DNA of 64,000 nt from Clostridiaceae bacterium (lineage in GTDB: Bacteria; Bacillota; Clostridia; Oscillospirales; Butyricicoccaceae): the NCBI GenBank assembly GCA_009911355.1, contig QXXE01000006.1, forward strand, positions 1 to 64,000. Reading direction: 5' to 3'. The notes under the pieces are model-generated. The model did not search any database. It saw nothing but the letters and a program-made list of their open reading frames with translations, and had not been told where the DNA came from. The number at the start of each line of letters is the position of its first letter. Position 1 is the first letter of the stretch. Position numbers and translations under genes: made by a program. Positions 17,080 through 24,576 of this stretch are shown in pieces.

Positions 17080-17466
17080 TTGAAGCGAAAAGTATTTTAT
17101 GCCGCGCTGCTCGCAGCGGGGGCTTTCCTGGGGCTGTATGGTGTTTTTGCCGCAAAGGCAGAGGATATCGTCCTGCTTGCAGTCTGTATTTGCTGGTTCA
17201 CGGCCGTATTTGGTTTTATGTTTGAGATGAACCGCTTTTTCTCCTATTACCAGGGGAATTATGAGGAAGAATATAGCAAATCGTTGGAGCAAGGCACACC
17301 ACCGCAGCGCCGCGTCCGCGAATTTTTTGAGTTCCATCCCGAGGGGGAGGACCAGGAACTGACACAGCGCCAGGCGGATATCAAGCTGTATGTAAAGTTT
17401 TTCCTTACCTCTGGGATTGCTGCGGGCGCTGTACTGTGGATTTTGCAGATTGCTTTTCTGGATTAG
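17080..17466 (+). CDS. Small membrane protein of unknown function
   Basis: 128-residue protein with two N-terminal hydrophobic helices (residues about 5-25 and 31-50), a central charged segment (EEEYSKSLEQGTPPQRRVRE) and a C-terminal helix (FFLTSGIAAGAVLWILQIAFL). I do not recognise the family. It starts at TTG 17080, with AAAGGTGG 6 nt upstream; no ATG fits. It lies between hpf and a convergent - strand gene and ends in a shared bidirectional stem-loop. Confidence 0.65.
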   Translation: MKRKVFYAALLAAGAFLGLYGVFAAKAEDIVLLAVCICWFTAVFGFMFEMNRFFSYYQGNYEEEYSKSLEQGTPPQRRVREFFEFHPEGEDQELTQRQADIKLYVKFFLTSGIAAGAVLWILQIAFLD

Positions 17467-17471
17467 GCCGA

Positions 17472-17504
17472 AAATGGGCAGACAGGTTTCCTGCCTGCCC
17501 ATTT
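17472..17504. terminator. Bidirectional stem-loop between convergent genes
   Basis: A 15-bp stem with one mismatch (17473-17487 with 17490-17504, AAATGGGCAGACAGG against CCTGCCTGCCCATTT), flanked by short A and T runs. It separates the membrane-protein gene from the - strand small gene. Confidence 0.6.
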
Positions 17505-17508
17505 GTGG

Positions 17509-17667
17509 TCACTGTACGCCCTGGCGCTGTACCAGCTGCATTACCACCGCTCGCATATCTTCTTCATTTTTGAACTTCACGCCGCTTTGGACAATGCTTT
17601 CCTGCACGCTGATTGGGAGCGTATGAAAGTATTTTTCCATTCCAGGGGAGCTGAATTGCGTAGACAT
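17509..17667 (-). CDS. 52-residue small protein, candidate forespore-expressed
   Basis: A short - strand gene starts at ATG 17667 with GAGGTGAT ideally spaced upstream (17673-17680) and ends at TGA 17511-17509. The product begins MSTQFSSPGMEKYFHTLPIS and continues through SVQESIVQSGVKF to QLVQRQGVQ: hydrophilic, helical, no signal peptide or Cys. I do not recognise a named family, but the YF..LP..VQE.I.QSG pattern looks constrained rather than random. A sigma-G-like promoter lies directly upstream, so I infer sporulation expression. The leader would be very short. Confidence 0.65.
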   Translation of the reverse strand: MSTQFSSPGMEKYFHTLPISVQESIVQSGVKFKNEEDMRAVVMQLVQRQGVQ

Positions 17668-17685
17668 TTTTCATCACCTCGCGGT

Positions 17686-17715
17686 TAGTATGCCACGGCA
17701 GAAACCTATAGATAC
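17686..17715 (-). promoter_or_regulatory. Sigma-G/F-like sporulation promoter
   Basis: On the - strand, GTATC (17715-17711), an 18-nt spacer and CATACTA (17692-17686). CATACTA is the consensus -10 of forespore sigma factors; the -35 differs at its last base. The start point would fall about at the ribosome binding site, giving a leader of roughly 12 nt. Confidence 0.5.
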
Positions 17716-17755
17716 AGCTTTGAGGATGATTCTTAACCGGCATTTTTTGAAAGAA

Positions 17756-17776
17756 GGCTTTAAAAAGCCATTTTTT
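17756..17776 (+). terminator. Terminator-like hairpin in the AT-rich gap
   Basis: GGCTTT-AA-AAAGCC (17756-17769) followed by A and six T. It lies in the 423-nt gap 17668-18090, which is clearly richer in A+T than its neighbours. No gene on the + strand immediately precedes it, so what it ends is unclear. Confidence 0.4.
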
Positions 17777-17970
17777 GTGCAAAGTAACTAAAATGGGCTG
17801 TGGAATTTTGAAAAAAGAAGTCTTTTTAAAGCAAAGGGGAGTGAAAAAGCAATGTGAGTCATGTGTGATTTTTGTTGAAATAGACGAAAAAAGGCGCTTA
17901 AAAAAGACAAAAGTTGGAAGATAAATATCGAACACAATATTACAATTCGTTATCAAAATCATTGCCATGC

Positions 17971-17999
17971 TTGACAAGTTGATTTTTTTAAGGCACAAT
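17971..17999 (+). promoter_or_regulatory. Promoter for the G5/3D-domain gene
   Basis: TTGACA (17971-17976), a 17-nt spacer and CACAAT (17994-17999), 91 nt before the start at 18091. The -35 is perfect and the -10 matches 4 of 6. Confidence 0.5.
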
Positions 18000-18090
18000 G
18001 TGTTCGTAAGCTGTCTTGTCGTATACCATATCTGGGCACCCGGATTGCGGCAGGCACAATATTTCAATGAAGGTCTGAAAGGAGGCACAA

Positions 18091-19107
18091 ATGAAATTCG
18101 TTTCGATGAAGCGCGATACCGTGAAGCGGCTGTCTTCGAAGCTGATTGCGTCCGTGCTCTTTCTTGGAATGACAACTTCGATTGCGACCGCACTTGCCGA
18201 TAATATCCATATTTATGAGATTTCTGAGGGCTCAGAGACCGTAGAGGTCCGTACCTTCAGCACAGAGCCCAGCGATATCCTTGCAGATGCAGGGTATGAC
18301 CCGGATGACTATGAAATTTTATCCGAAGCAATCTACGAGAATAAATTAACCGGCCTGCGCATCGGAAAAAAATTCTCAGTCACGGTCTATGATGACGGGG
18401 AACCAAGAATTTTGGAAACGGCTTCAAAAACGATCGGCCAGCTGTTTTTGCAGCAGGGGATTGCGATCAGTTCGTTTGATATCGTAACCCCGTCGGTCAC
18501 AAACCTTGTGACGCCGGGCACGGAAATTAAAATTACCCGTGTCAACAACGCAACGCTGAGTGAACAGACCCCAATTCCGATGGAGGTCGAAAAACAGTAC
18601 AATGATCAGGTGTCTTATGGCATTACACGTATTTTGAAGGCGGGTTCTGCCGGGGTTCTGGAAAGTACATATGATGTGACCTATCACAGCGGTATCGAGA
18701 CTTCCCGCGTGCTTCTCTCCGAAGAGGTGATCAAGGAAGGCACGCCGCAGGTGATCGAGATCGGTACGGCAGGTGCGATTGTGACACCGGAAGGGGAGGT
18801 CCGCCCATACAGCAGGATTGTCAATGTACTTGCAACCGCATATTCAACGGAAGGCTGGAAAAACAAGCATACCTTTACACAAACGGTAGCCCGGGTTGGC
18901 ACGGTTGCAGTAGACCCGGACGTGATTCCGCTGGGATCGGAGCTGTATATCACTTCACTTGACGGCAAAGAATGGGTTTATGGCGTCGCGGTAGCAGAGG
19001 ACACCGGGAGCCTGATCCAAGGGAACCGTGTTGACCTGTTCTTCGACACGCAGGAGGAATGTGTTAATTTTGGCGTTTCAGATGCTTTGGTTTACATCCT
19101 CAAATAA
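18091..19107 (+). CDS. YabE-like G5 and 3D domain cell-wall protein
   Basis: 338-residue secreted or membrane-anchored protein: basic N terminus and hydrophobic segment (KLIASVLFLGMTTSIATALA), two ubiquitin-like DUF348 units, a G5 domain ending near GTPQVIEIGTAG, and a C-terminal 3D domain (ATAYSTEGW, AVDPDVIPLGSELYI, EDTGSLIQGNRVDLFFDT) with the three conserved Asp. 3D domains resemble the catalytic core of lytic transglycosylases of the Rpf/Sps type. The position directly before ksgA matches yabE of B. subtilis, although rnmV is missing between them. GGAGG precedes the ATG. Confidence 0.9.
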   Translation: MKFVSMKRDTVKRLSSKLIASVLFLGMTTSIATALADNIHIYEISEGSETVEVRTFSTEPSDILADAGYDPDDYEILSEAIYENKLTGLRIGKKFSVTVYDDGEPRILETASKTIGQLFLQQGIAISSFDIVTPSVTNLVTPGTEIKITRVNNATLSEQTPIPMEVEKQYNDQVSYGITRILKAGSAGVLESTYDVTYHSGIETSRVLLSEEVIKEGTPQVIEIGTAGAIVTPEGEVRPYSRIVNVLATAYSTEGWKNKHTFTQTVARVGTVAVDPDVIPLGSELYITSLDGKEWVYGVAVAEDTGSLIQGNRVDLFFDTQEECVNFGVSDALVYILK

Positions 19108-19114
19108 TCCGCTG

Positions 19115-19142
19115 AAAAAACCCGCCAGTTGGCGGGTTTTTT
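19115..19142 (+). terminator. Intrinsic terminator after the YabE-like gene
   Basis: CCCGCC-AGTT-GGCGGG stem (19121-19136) with A and T runs on both sides, ending in TTTTTT. Confidence 0.85.
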
Positions 19143-19219
19143 ACGAATTTTTATAAAAAGTTTCCCGGACAGCCAGTATCTATGGTATACTGGTAACACG
19201 ATCAAAAACGGAGGGAATT

Positions 19220-20113
19220 ATGGGACTTTGTGATATCACTGTGATCCGTGAGGTGCTTGGACGCCACGGCTTCCACTTTTCCAAATCTTTGGGACAAAAC
19301 TTTTTGACCGCCCAGTGGGTGCCAGACAGGATTGCGGCAGAATGCGGTGCAGACCCGGGAACCGGGGTGCTTGAGGTCGGCCCGGGCATGGGCTGCCTGA
19401 CATTGGAGCTTTGCAAACGGGCGGGAAAAGTGGTTGCTGTTGAGCTGGACCGCGCGCTTCTTCCTGTAATGGTAGAAACCTTAACAGGTTGTGAAAACGT
19501 CGAAATTGTTCAAGGAGATATCCTGAAAACTGATATTTCCGGCCTTTGCCGGGAGAAATTTGGGGACATGCCGGTACATGCCTGCGCAAACCTGCCTTAT
19601 TACATTACCAGCCCGGCGATTTCCGCACTGCTGGACAGCGGAGCATTTGAAAGCATTACGGTGATGGTACAAAAAGAGGTCGCGGAACGTATTTGCGCAG
19701 CTGCGGGCACTTCCGAGTACAGTGCGTTTTCGGTTTATGTGCAGTATTACGCCGAGGCGGAAATCCTTTTTGATGTTCCGCGCAGCTGTTTCGTCCCGCA
19801 GCCGAAGGTAGATTCTGCGGTCCTTCGGTTCAAGCCGCGCAAGGCCCCGGCTGTTGAAACCTGTGACGAAAAACTGTTTTTTGCAATTGTTCGTGCTGCG
19901 TTCAATCAGCGGCGGAAAACCCTCGCTAATGCAGTTCAGACAGCATTCAGCAGGAAGCTGGACAAAGCAGAAGTGCTGGAGCTTGTCCGCAGCTGCGGTT
20001 TTGATGAGCGCATCCGTGGGGAGAGGCTTGGCCTTGCAGAATTCGCGAGGTTTGCAAACCTGGCAGCGGAACGGTTGAAAGAAAAAAATTACAGCGAAGC
20101 AGGAGGGGACTAA
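19220..20113 (+). CDS. rsmA: 16S rRNA dimethyladenosine transferase RsmA (KsgA)
   Basis: 297-residue SAM-dependent methyltransferase that dimethylates two adjacent adenines in helix 45 of 16S rRNA during 30S assembly. Motifs: KSLGQNFL near residue 21, SAM-binding LEVGPGMGCLT near 52-62, the catalytic ANLPYYITSP near 120, and the C-terminal FVPQPKVDSAV. It starts at ATG 19220 behind GGAGGG and has its own TATACT box near 19188 (my reading of the upstream sequence). It ends facing a convergent - strand operon. Confidence 0.96.
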   Translation: MGLCDITVIREVLGRHGFHFSKSLGQNFLTAQWVPDRIAAECGADPGTGVLEVGPGMGCLTLELCKRAGKVVAVELDRALLPVMVETLTGCENVEIVQGDILKTDISGLCREKFGDMPVHACANLPYYITSPAISALLDSGAFESITVMVQKEVAERICAAAGTSEYSAFSVYVQYYAEAEILFDVPRSCFVPQPKVDSAVLRFKPRKAPAVETCDEKLFFAIVRAAFNQRRKTLANAVQTAFSRKLDKAEVLELVRSCGFDERIRGERLGLAEFARFANLAAERLKEKNYSEAGGD

Positions 20114-20126
20114 AAGCCCTTATCCC

Positions 20127-20165
20127 AGCATGAACCCAAAGGAAGCAGCCCTTTGGGTCATGCTG
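20127..20165. repeat. Long stem-loop between convergent rsmA and - strand operon
   Basis: CAGCATGAACCCAAAGG and CCTTTGGGTCATGCTG form a near-perfect 16-bp stem with one bulged base around a short loop. There is no T tract on either strand, so its role as a terminator is uncertain. Confidence 0.5.
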
Positions 20166-20209
20166 TATTGGCGGATCTATTTGGGGATGGCCAAGAGGTA
20201 CAAAAGCAG

Positions 20210-20506
20210 CTAAATGCCAAGTATGAGCAAGATCCCGATCATAAGCATCAGTTCGGTGTCCAGCTCGCCGCCGTCATTGACCAGGAACCAGATCACTGCG
20301 AGTGCTATCAGGGTGTCAGCGTCAAATTTTAGCGACCCAAATCGTGAAGTAAGCGCTTGGGAAAGGTTTCCAAACGCACTCGCTGCCTGCGGGTGTACTG
20401 GCTGGGCATGGGGATGCTGCGCCGCCGCTTCTGCGGCCTCTTCACGTTGTGCGCGGCGTTCGTTATGTACCTCCTCGCGCGGTGCGGAGATATACTGGTT
20501 ATACAT
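20210..20506 (-). CDS. Uncharacterised protein with hydrophobic C-terminal helix pair
   Basis: 98-residue protein, third gene of a - strand operon. The N-terminal half is polar and rich in Arg, Glu, Ala and His (EEVHNERRAQREEAAEAAA). The C-terminal 35 residues are two short hydrophobic stretches (TLIALAVIWFLVN and LMLMIGILLILGI) separated by an acidic GGELDTE hinge, and end abruptly at Ile. I do not recognise a characterised family. AAAGGGAGG precedes the ATG at 20506. A role at a membrane or spore layer is inference from the operon context only. Confidence 0.7.
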   Translation of the reverse strand: MYNQYISAPREEVHNERRAQREEAAEAAAQHPHAQPVHPQAASAFGNLSQALTSRFGSLKFDADTLIALAVIWFLVNDGGELDTELMLMIGILLILGI

Positions 20507-20522
20507 GAAAAGCTACCTCCCT

Positions 20523-21002
20523 TTACAGTGCCTTTGTGCCGTCCGTGGGCACATCCTGCCCGCCGCCCAGCTGAAGCATTGCGTCTTTTGCCATGCGGGC
20601 AATGCTGACAAGGCGGATGGCATGGTCAAACTGGCTGCCGACATTGTTGGTGACAAAGGGTTTGAAGGATTGCAGCAAGTTGGCACGGTCCTGGTTGACC
20701 GCGTGCCTCCCGCTGCGGGCAATCGTATTGATGACAGGCATCACTTTACGCATCAGTTCGGCGGATGGGTCATACGCGCCCGCAGAGCGCGCACCAGACA
20801 TGCCGGGCGGCATGGGGGGCGGCATCATAGGCGCGGGTGCGGCCGCAGGAACGCCCGCCTGCGGCGCAGGACGGGCGGGGGGTGCCGGGGATGCTGCGCC
20901 GCTGCTCCCGCCAAACAGGCTGCTTGCGGCGCTCAGGGCACTTTGCAGCTTGGCAGGGTCACTGAGCAGGTCGTTCAGCATTGTATTCGTGTTTTGCTCC
21001 AT
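20523..21002 (-). CDS. Uncharacterised protein with Pro/Ala/Met-rich linker
   Basis: 159-residue protein in three parts. The N-terminal helix is NTMLNDLLSDPAKLQSALSA. A low-complexity linker follows at about residues 35-75, rich in Pro, Ala, Gly and Met (including PAPMMPPPMPPGMSG). The C-terminal helical domain contains RANLLQSFKPFVTN and then FDHAIRLVSIARMAKDAML. This last pattern, a leucine-rich helix after a K-P-F turn, recurs in small clostridial proteins I cannot assign to a function. It lies 16 nt from its downstream partner and 14 nt from the upstream gene, with GGAGG sites for each. Confidence 0.7.
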   Translation of the reverse strand: MEQNTNTMLNDLLSDPAKLQSALSAASSLFGGSSGAASPAPPARPAPQAGVPAAAPAPMMPPPMPPGMSGARSAGAYDPSAELMRKVMPVINTIARSGRHAVNQDRANLLQSFKPFVTNNVGSQFDHAIRLVSIARMAKDAMLQLGGGQDVPTDGTKAL

Positions 21003-21016
21003 AACTTTACCTCCTT

Positions 21017-21280
21017 TTATTTTCCGAGCATGCCGAGTATGGTATTTGTGAGATTTGCGCCGTCCGGCGTTTCCATCAGGCGTGCAGCAGCGGCTTTTGC
21101 CGCTTCAAAATCACCTGCCTGCATCGCGGCGGCAGCGCGCTCAATGCTGGAACGGGTTTCAGGGGTCAGGCGCGCCGAAGAAGCAGGGTTGCTTTCCACC
21201 GAGGCCATTAGCTGCTGTATCGCCTCAGGGCTGGCGCCCGCCGCTTGCAGGCGTGCAATCAGGGCATTCATATCGATCAT
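21017..21280 (-). CDS. Uncharacterised Ala-rich helical protein
   Basis: 87-residue first gene of the - strand operon. The product is Ala-rich and helical throughout (MIDMNALIARLQAAGASPEA at the start, AAMQAGDFEAAKAAAARLME near residue 52) and ends NLTNTILGMLGK. It has no signal, Cys or membrane helix. TTGGAGGG precedes ATG 21280. I cannot name a family. The two downstream genes share its low-complexity helical character, and a sigma-K-like promoter candidate lies just upstream. Confidence 0.65.
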   Translation of the reverse strand: MIDMNALIARLQAAGASPEAIQQLMASVESNPASSARLTPETRSSIERAAAAMQAGDFEAAKAAAARLMETPDGANLTNTILGMLGK

Positions 21281-21313
21281 GGTTTTGTCCCTCCAAATTC
21301 GTTTAGTCTGTTA

Positions 21314-21342
21314 CACTCTATGCCCGCTGGCGCGGGTTTGTG
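21314..21342 (-). promoter_or_regulatory. Candidate sigma-K-like promoter of the - strand operon
   Basis: On the - strand, CACA (21342-21339), a 16-nt spacer and CATAGAGTG (21322-21314), close to the mother-cell pattern mACm-N16-CATAnnnTA with one mismatch. It is a weak match and the spacer is itself palindromic (CCCGC...GCGGG). Confidence 0.35.
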
Positions 21343-21396
21343 TATGTCCGATGTGTTTCAGCCCATTTTATCGCACAAAGACGGAAAAAGCTGTAT

Positions 21397-21517
21397 CCCT
21401 TTTCTTCTTCGTGTTGACCGTTTAGACCGCCAGCGAGCAGCTTGTCTCCCTGCCCATTCCGCCATTTTGGCGATGAAAGTGTTTTGGGAGCGTTTTTCAA
21501 CACGAAAGAGAAAAGGG
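21397..21517. repeat. 121-bp segment bounded by 21-bp inverted repeats
   Basis: The gap 21281-21601 contains CCCTTTTCTTCTTCGTGTTGA-type sequence at 21397-21417 and its inverted copy at 21497-21517, matching at 19 of 21 positions. The interior has a smaller palindrome (CGCCATTTTGGCG). It could fold as a long cruciform or be a small non-autonomous element. There is no obvious target-site duplication at the ends. Confidence 0.5.
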
Positions 21518-21601
21518 CCAAAGCTGCCGCCCCCCTTTACAAACAGGTGTTTTTCGTGTATAGTAGCAGATGTGTGACTGAATGGAGGAATGGGGCAGGA
21601 T

Positions 21602-22081
21602 ATGAAAATATTGGTTTTTTCCGACTCGCATGGCAGGACAGTGGATATTTATGACGCAATCGAACGGGAAACCCCTGACGGCGTAATTCATCTGGGCGAT
21701 TATACCGAGGATGTGCGCGAGCTGCGGCGGGCCTATGCGTATTCATCCATGCCAATCTATGCAGTGCGCGGGAACAATGATTTTGACAGCGATTTTCCAA
21801 TGTTTATCGTGATAACGCTGGGAGGCGTGAAGATGTACCTTTCCCATGGGCACCGGGAACGGGTCTACGGGATGAGCTCAGGCGTAATGGCGAACCGCGC
21901 ACGCGAGAACGGCTGCGCCCTGGCGATGTTTGGCCATACCCACCGGCTTTTTCTGGAACAGATTGACGATATCATGGTATTCAATCCTGGCAGTATCAGC
22001 CTGCCGCGCGGAGGGAAAAAGAGCTATGGCAGGCTCACGATCGAGGACGGCGGCTTTACGATTGAGCCGATGTTTGTGTGA
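21602..22081 (+). CDS. YfcE/MJ0936-family metallophosphoesterase
   Basis: 159-residue calcineurin-like phosphodiesterase. Metal-binding motifs appear in order: SDSHGR near residue 7, HLGDY near 34, RGNND near 60, SHGHRE near 85 and FGHTHR near 116. The family hydrolyses phosphodiesters in vitro; the physiological substrate is unclear. ATG 21602 gives the standard MKILVFSDSHG start; the ATG at 21590 directly abuts the GGAGGA site and is less likely. In many Firmicutes it follows rdgB, which is not present here. Confidence 0.9.
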   Translation: MKILVFSDSHGRTVDIYDAIERETPDGVIHLGDYTEDVRELRRAYAYSSMPIYAVRGNNDFDSDFPMFIVITLGGVKMYLSHGHRERVYGMSSGVMANRARENGCALAMFGHTHRLFLEQIDDIMVFNPGSISLPRGGKKSYGRLTIEDGGFTIEPMFV

Positions 22082-22214
22082 GTGCCTGCGGCTGCCGGAA
22101 CGCTGTAAGGGTACTGCGCTGTACAGAAGCAGTGGCCATCCGGCTGCAATGATAGGGTTGTGAAGCGACAGGCTTTACAGAATAGAAATTAGAAGAAAAG
22201 AGAAGGGAAAACAT

Positions 22215-23048
22215 ATGCTTTTGGCAATCGATGTAGGCAACACCAATATGGTGTTTGGCCTCTACGATGGGGAAGAGTTTGCAGGATCTTTCCGGATCTC
22301 AACAAACGGGGAACGCACTTCCGATGAGCTGGGGATGATGATCCTGCAATATTACAGCTTCTTAGGGCGGCGTGCCGAAGACACGAGCGCAGTTATTATT
22401 GCGTCGGTTGTCCCGCCGGTCATGTACACGCTGGTCAATGCAATCCGGAAATACCTCCGGCTGCAGCCGAAATGCGTGGGCAAAGACCTTGACACCGGGA
22501 TGGTCAACCTGTACAACAATCCGCGCGAGGTCGGCGTCGACCGTCTGGTCAACGCGGTTTCAGCAGTTGAAAAGTACGGCAGGCCGCTGATCATTGTGGA
22601 TATGGGCACAGCGATTACCTTTGACGCGATTGACAGGGATGGCGCGTATCTGGGCGGCGCGATCCTGCCTGGGATCAAGATTGCGATGGAAGCGCTGTTC
22701 CAAAAGGCCGCAAAGCTGCCGCGCATTGATATTGCACCAAGCGCCCACGCAATCGGCAAAACAACGGTTGAAAGCATGCAGTCGGGCGCTGTGCGGGGCT
22801 ACGTTGGCGCATTGAAAGGCATCATCCTTGATATGAAGGCGGAGATGGATGGGGATGTGCGTGTCATTGCGACTGGCGGCATGGGACGGATGATGGCGCA
22901 GCACTGCGACCTGATCGACGATGTTGATGCGAACCTGACCTTGGACGGCCTGCGGATGATTTATGACCGTAATCGCATCGTTTTTGAAAATACCCGTATC
23001 CGCCGGATTTTAGTTGACGTATCCGAGGATGTTGAAGAAATAACGTGA
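22215..23048 (+). CDS. coaX: Type III pantothenate kinase
   Basis: 277-residue ASKHA-fold kinase catalysing the first step of coenzyme A synthesis, and needing a monovalent cation. Motifs: LAIDVGNTNMVFGLY at the N terminus (phosphate-binding), REVGVDRLVNAVSA near residue 102, and VDMGTAITFDAID near 130. It starts at ATG 22215 behind GAAGGGAAAA. A strong terminator follows at 23079-23108, shared with convergent glyA. The 133 nt upstream (22082-22214) shows no recognisable element. Confidence 0.96.
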   Translation: MLLAIDVGNTNMVFGLYDGEEFAGSFRISTNGERTSDELGMMILQYYSFLGRRAEDTSAVIIASVVPPVMYTLVNAIRKYLRLQPKCVGKDLDTGMVNLYNNPREVGVDRLVNAVSAVEKYGRPLIIVDMGTAITFDAIDRDGAYLGGAILPGIKIAMEALFQKAAKLPRIDIAPSAHAIGKTTVESMQSGAVRGYVGALKGIILDMKAEMDGDVRVIATGGMGRMMAQHCDLIDDVDANLTLDGLRMIYDRNRIVFENTRIRRILVDVSEDVEEIT

Positions 23049-23078
23049 GCTGTATGGATTTCGGCCCGCAGCAGGCAC

Positions 23079-23108
23079 AAAAAAGCCAGCCCTTGGGCTG
23101 GCTTTTTT
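23079..23108. terminator. Bidirectional terminator between coaX and glyA
   Basis: AAAAAAGCCAGCCC-TT-GGGCTGGCTTTTTT is almost perfectly palindromic and can end transcription from both sides. Confidence 0.9.
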
Positions 23109-23142
23109 GTGTTTCAAATATGGATGAAAGCAGTATTTTTAA

Positions 23143-24384
23143 TTAATAAATGGGGTATTTTGCGCAGATTTCACGCACTCCATTCCGGATATTTTCAGCC
23201 TGGGCTTCAAATTCTGTGGCAGTCAGCCAGATAAAGTGCGCAATCTTCTTCATTTCTTCCGCACCAAAGCCGCGTGTCGTGACTGCCGGGGTGCCGATGC
23301 GCATACCCGAGGTGACAAAGGGGCTCTGCGGGTCGTTCGGGATGGTATTCTTGTTAGCTGTGATATAGACTTCGTCCAGGCGTGCTTGGAGCTCCTTGCC
23401 AGTTACACCTGCTTTGCGCAGGTCGGCAAGCATCAAATGGTTGTCTGTACCGCCCGAAACCAGGTCGAAGCCTTCATCAATTAACGCCGCTGCAAGTACC
23501 TGGGCGTTGTCGATCACCTTCTGCTGGTAAACCTTGAATTCCGGCTTCAGCGCTTCGCCGAAACAAACCGCCTTTGCCGCAATCACATGCATCAGAGGGC
23601 CGCCCTGCGTGCCAGGGAAGATTGCCTTGTTGAACTTCGGCCCAAGATCCTCACGATTGGTCAGGATCACGCCGCCGCGCGGGCCGCGCAGGGTTTTATG
23701 GGTTGTAGTCGTTACAACATCCGCGTAAGGCAGCGGGTTCATGTGCAGCCCTGCCGCAACAAGGCCGGCGATATGCGCCATGTCGACAAACAGGTAAGCG
23801 CCGACTTCATGCGCAATTTCTGCGAACTTTGCGAAGTCGATTGCACGCGGGTAAGCGGATGCGCCGGCAATAATCATTTTCGGTTTTTTCTCCTGTGCCA
23901 GTGCGCGCAGCGCGTCATAATCGATATACCCCTCGCTGTCAACGCCATAAGGGATAATGTTGTACAGCAGGCCGGACTGGTTGACCGGGCTGCCGTGGGT
24001 CAAATGTCCGCCGTTGTCAAGGCTCATGCCGAGTACGGTGTCCCCCGGCTGGCACAGCGCCTGGTAAACTGCCATATTCGCCTGTGCGCCCGAGTGCGGC
24101 TGTACATTTGCGTATTTGGCACCGAACAGCTCGCAGACACGCGCGATTGCAAGGCGCTCCATCTCGTCAACGCACTCGCAGCCGCCGTAATAGCGCTTGC
24201 CCGGGTATCCTTCCGCGTATTTGTTCGTCAGGCAGCTGCCCATTGCCATCATGACCGCCGGGCTGACAATATTTTCCGACGCGATCAGCTCGATATTGCG
24301 GAATTGGCGGTCAAACTCCGCCTGAAGCAAACGCCCGGCCTCGCCGTCGTACAGCTTCACAAAATCCATTGCGCTTCTTACCAT
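23143..24384 (-). CDS. glyA: Serine hydroxymethyltransferase
   Basis: 413-residue PLP enzyme interconverting serine and glycine with tetrahydrofolate, the main source of one-carbon units. It shows the SHMT hallmarks [15 protein letters not shown] near residue 32, [26 protein letters not shown], and the PLP-lysine motif [16 protein letters not shown] near 224. I chose ATG 24384 ([12 protein letters not shown]) because GGAGG lies upstream; the more distal Met at 24417 has none. It is the only long housekeeping gene on the - strand in the window and shares a terminator with coaX. Confidence 0.96.
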   Translation of the reverse strand: MVRSAMDFVKLYDGEAGRLLQAEFDRQFRNIELIASENIVSPAVMMAMGSCLTNKYAEGYPGKRYYGGCECVDEMERLAIARVCELFGAKYANVQPHSGAQANMAVYQALCQPGDTVLGMSLDNGGHLTHGSPVNQSGLLYNIIPYGVDSEGYIDYDALRALAQEKKPKMIIAGASAYPRAIDFAKFAEIAHEVGAYLFVDMAHIAGLVAAGLHMNPLPYADVVTTTTHKTLRGPRGGVILTNREDLGPKFNKAIFPGTQGGPLMHVIAAKAVCFGEALKPEFKVYQQKVIDNAQVLAAALIDEGFDLVSGGTDNHLMLADLRKAGVTGKELQARLDEVYITANKNTIPNDPQSPFVTSGMRIGTPAVTTRGFGAEEMKKIAHFIWLTATEFEAQAENIRNGVREICAKYPIY

Positions 24385-24576
24385 GTTTCCAAAACCTCCT
24401 GTGTTTTCTGAAATCACAATGGCTTTATTTTACCCTACTTAACCCGTTTTTTCAAGTGCCTTTGAATGATTTTCCATATCCTCCGGCGCATTTTGGTATT
24501 TTCACAAGAATACTTGGCTTTTTGCGCGGATTATGCTATATTTATTACAAACAGACTGGAAGTGAGGGGACCGAGA

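Noticed and set aside
16441-17502. 353-codon - strand frame opposite hpf
   Set aside because: It lies opposite hpf and the following gene and shows no domain. The + strand genes have clear family matches and ribosome binding sites.
20214-21425. 403-codon + strand frame opposite the three-gene operon
   Set aside because: The - strand genes each have a strong ribosome binding site and plausible domain structure. The + strand frame is a high-GC shadow.
23587-24411. 274-codon + strand frame opposite glyA
   Set aside because: Shadow of glyA; no signature or ribosome binding site.
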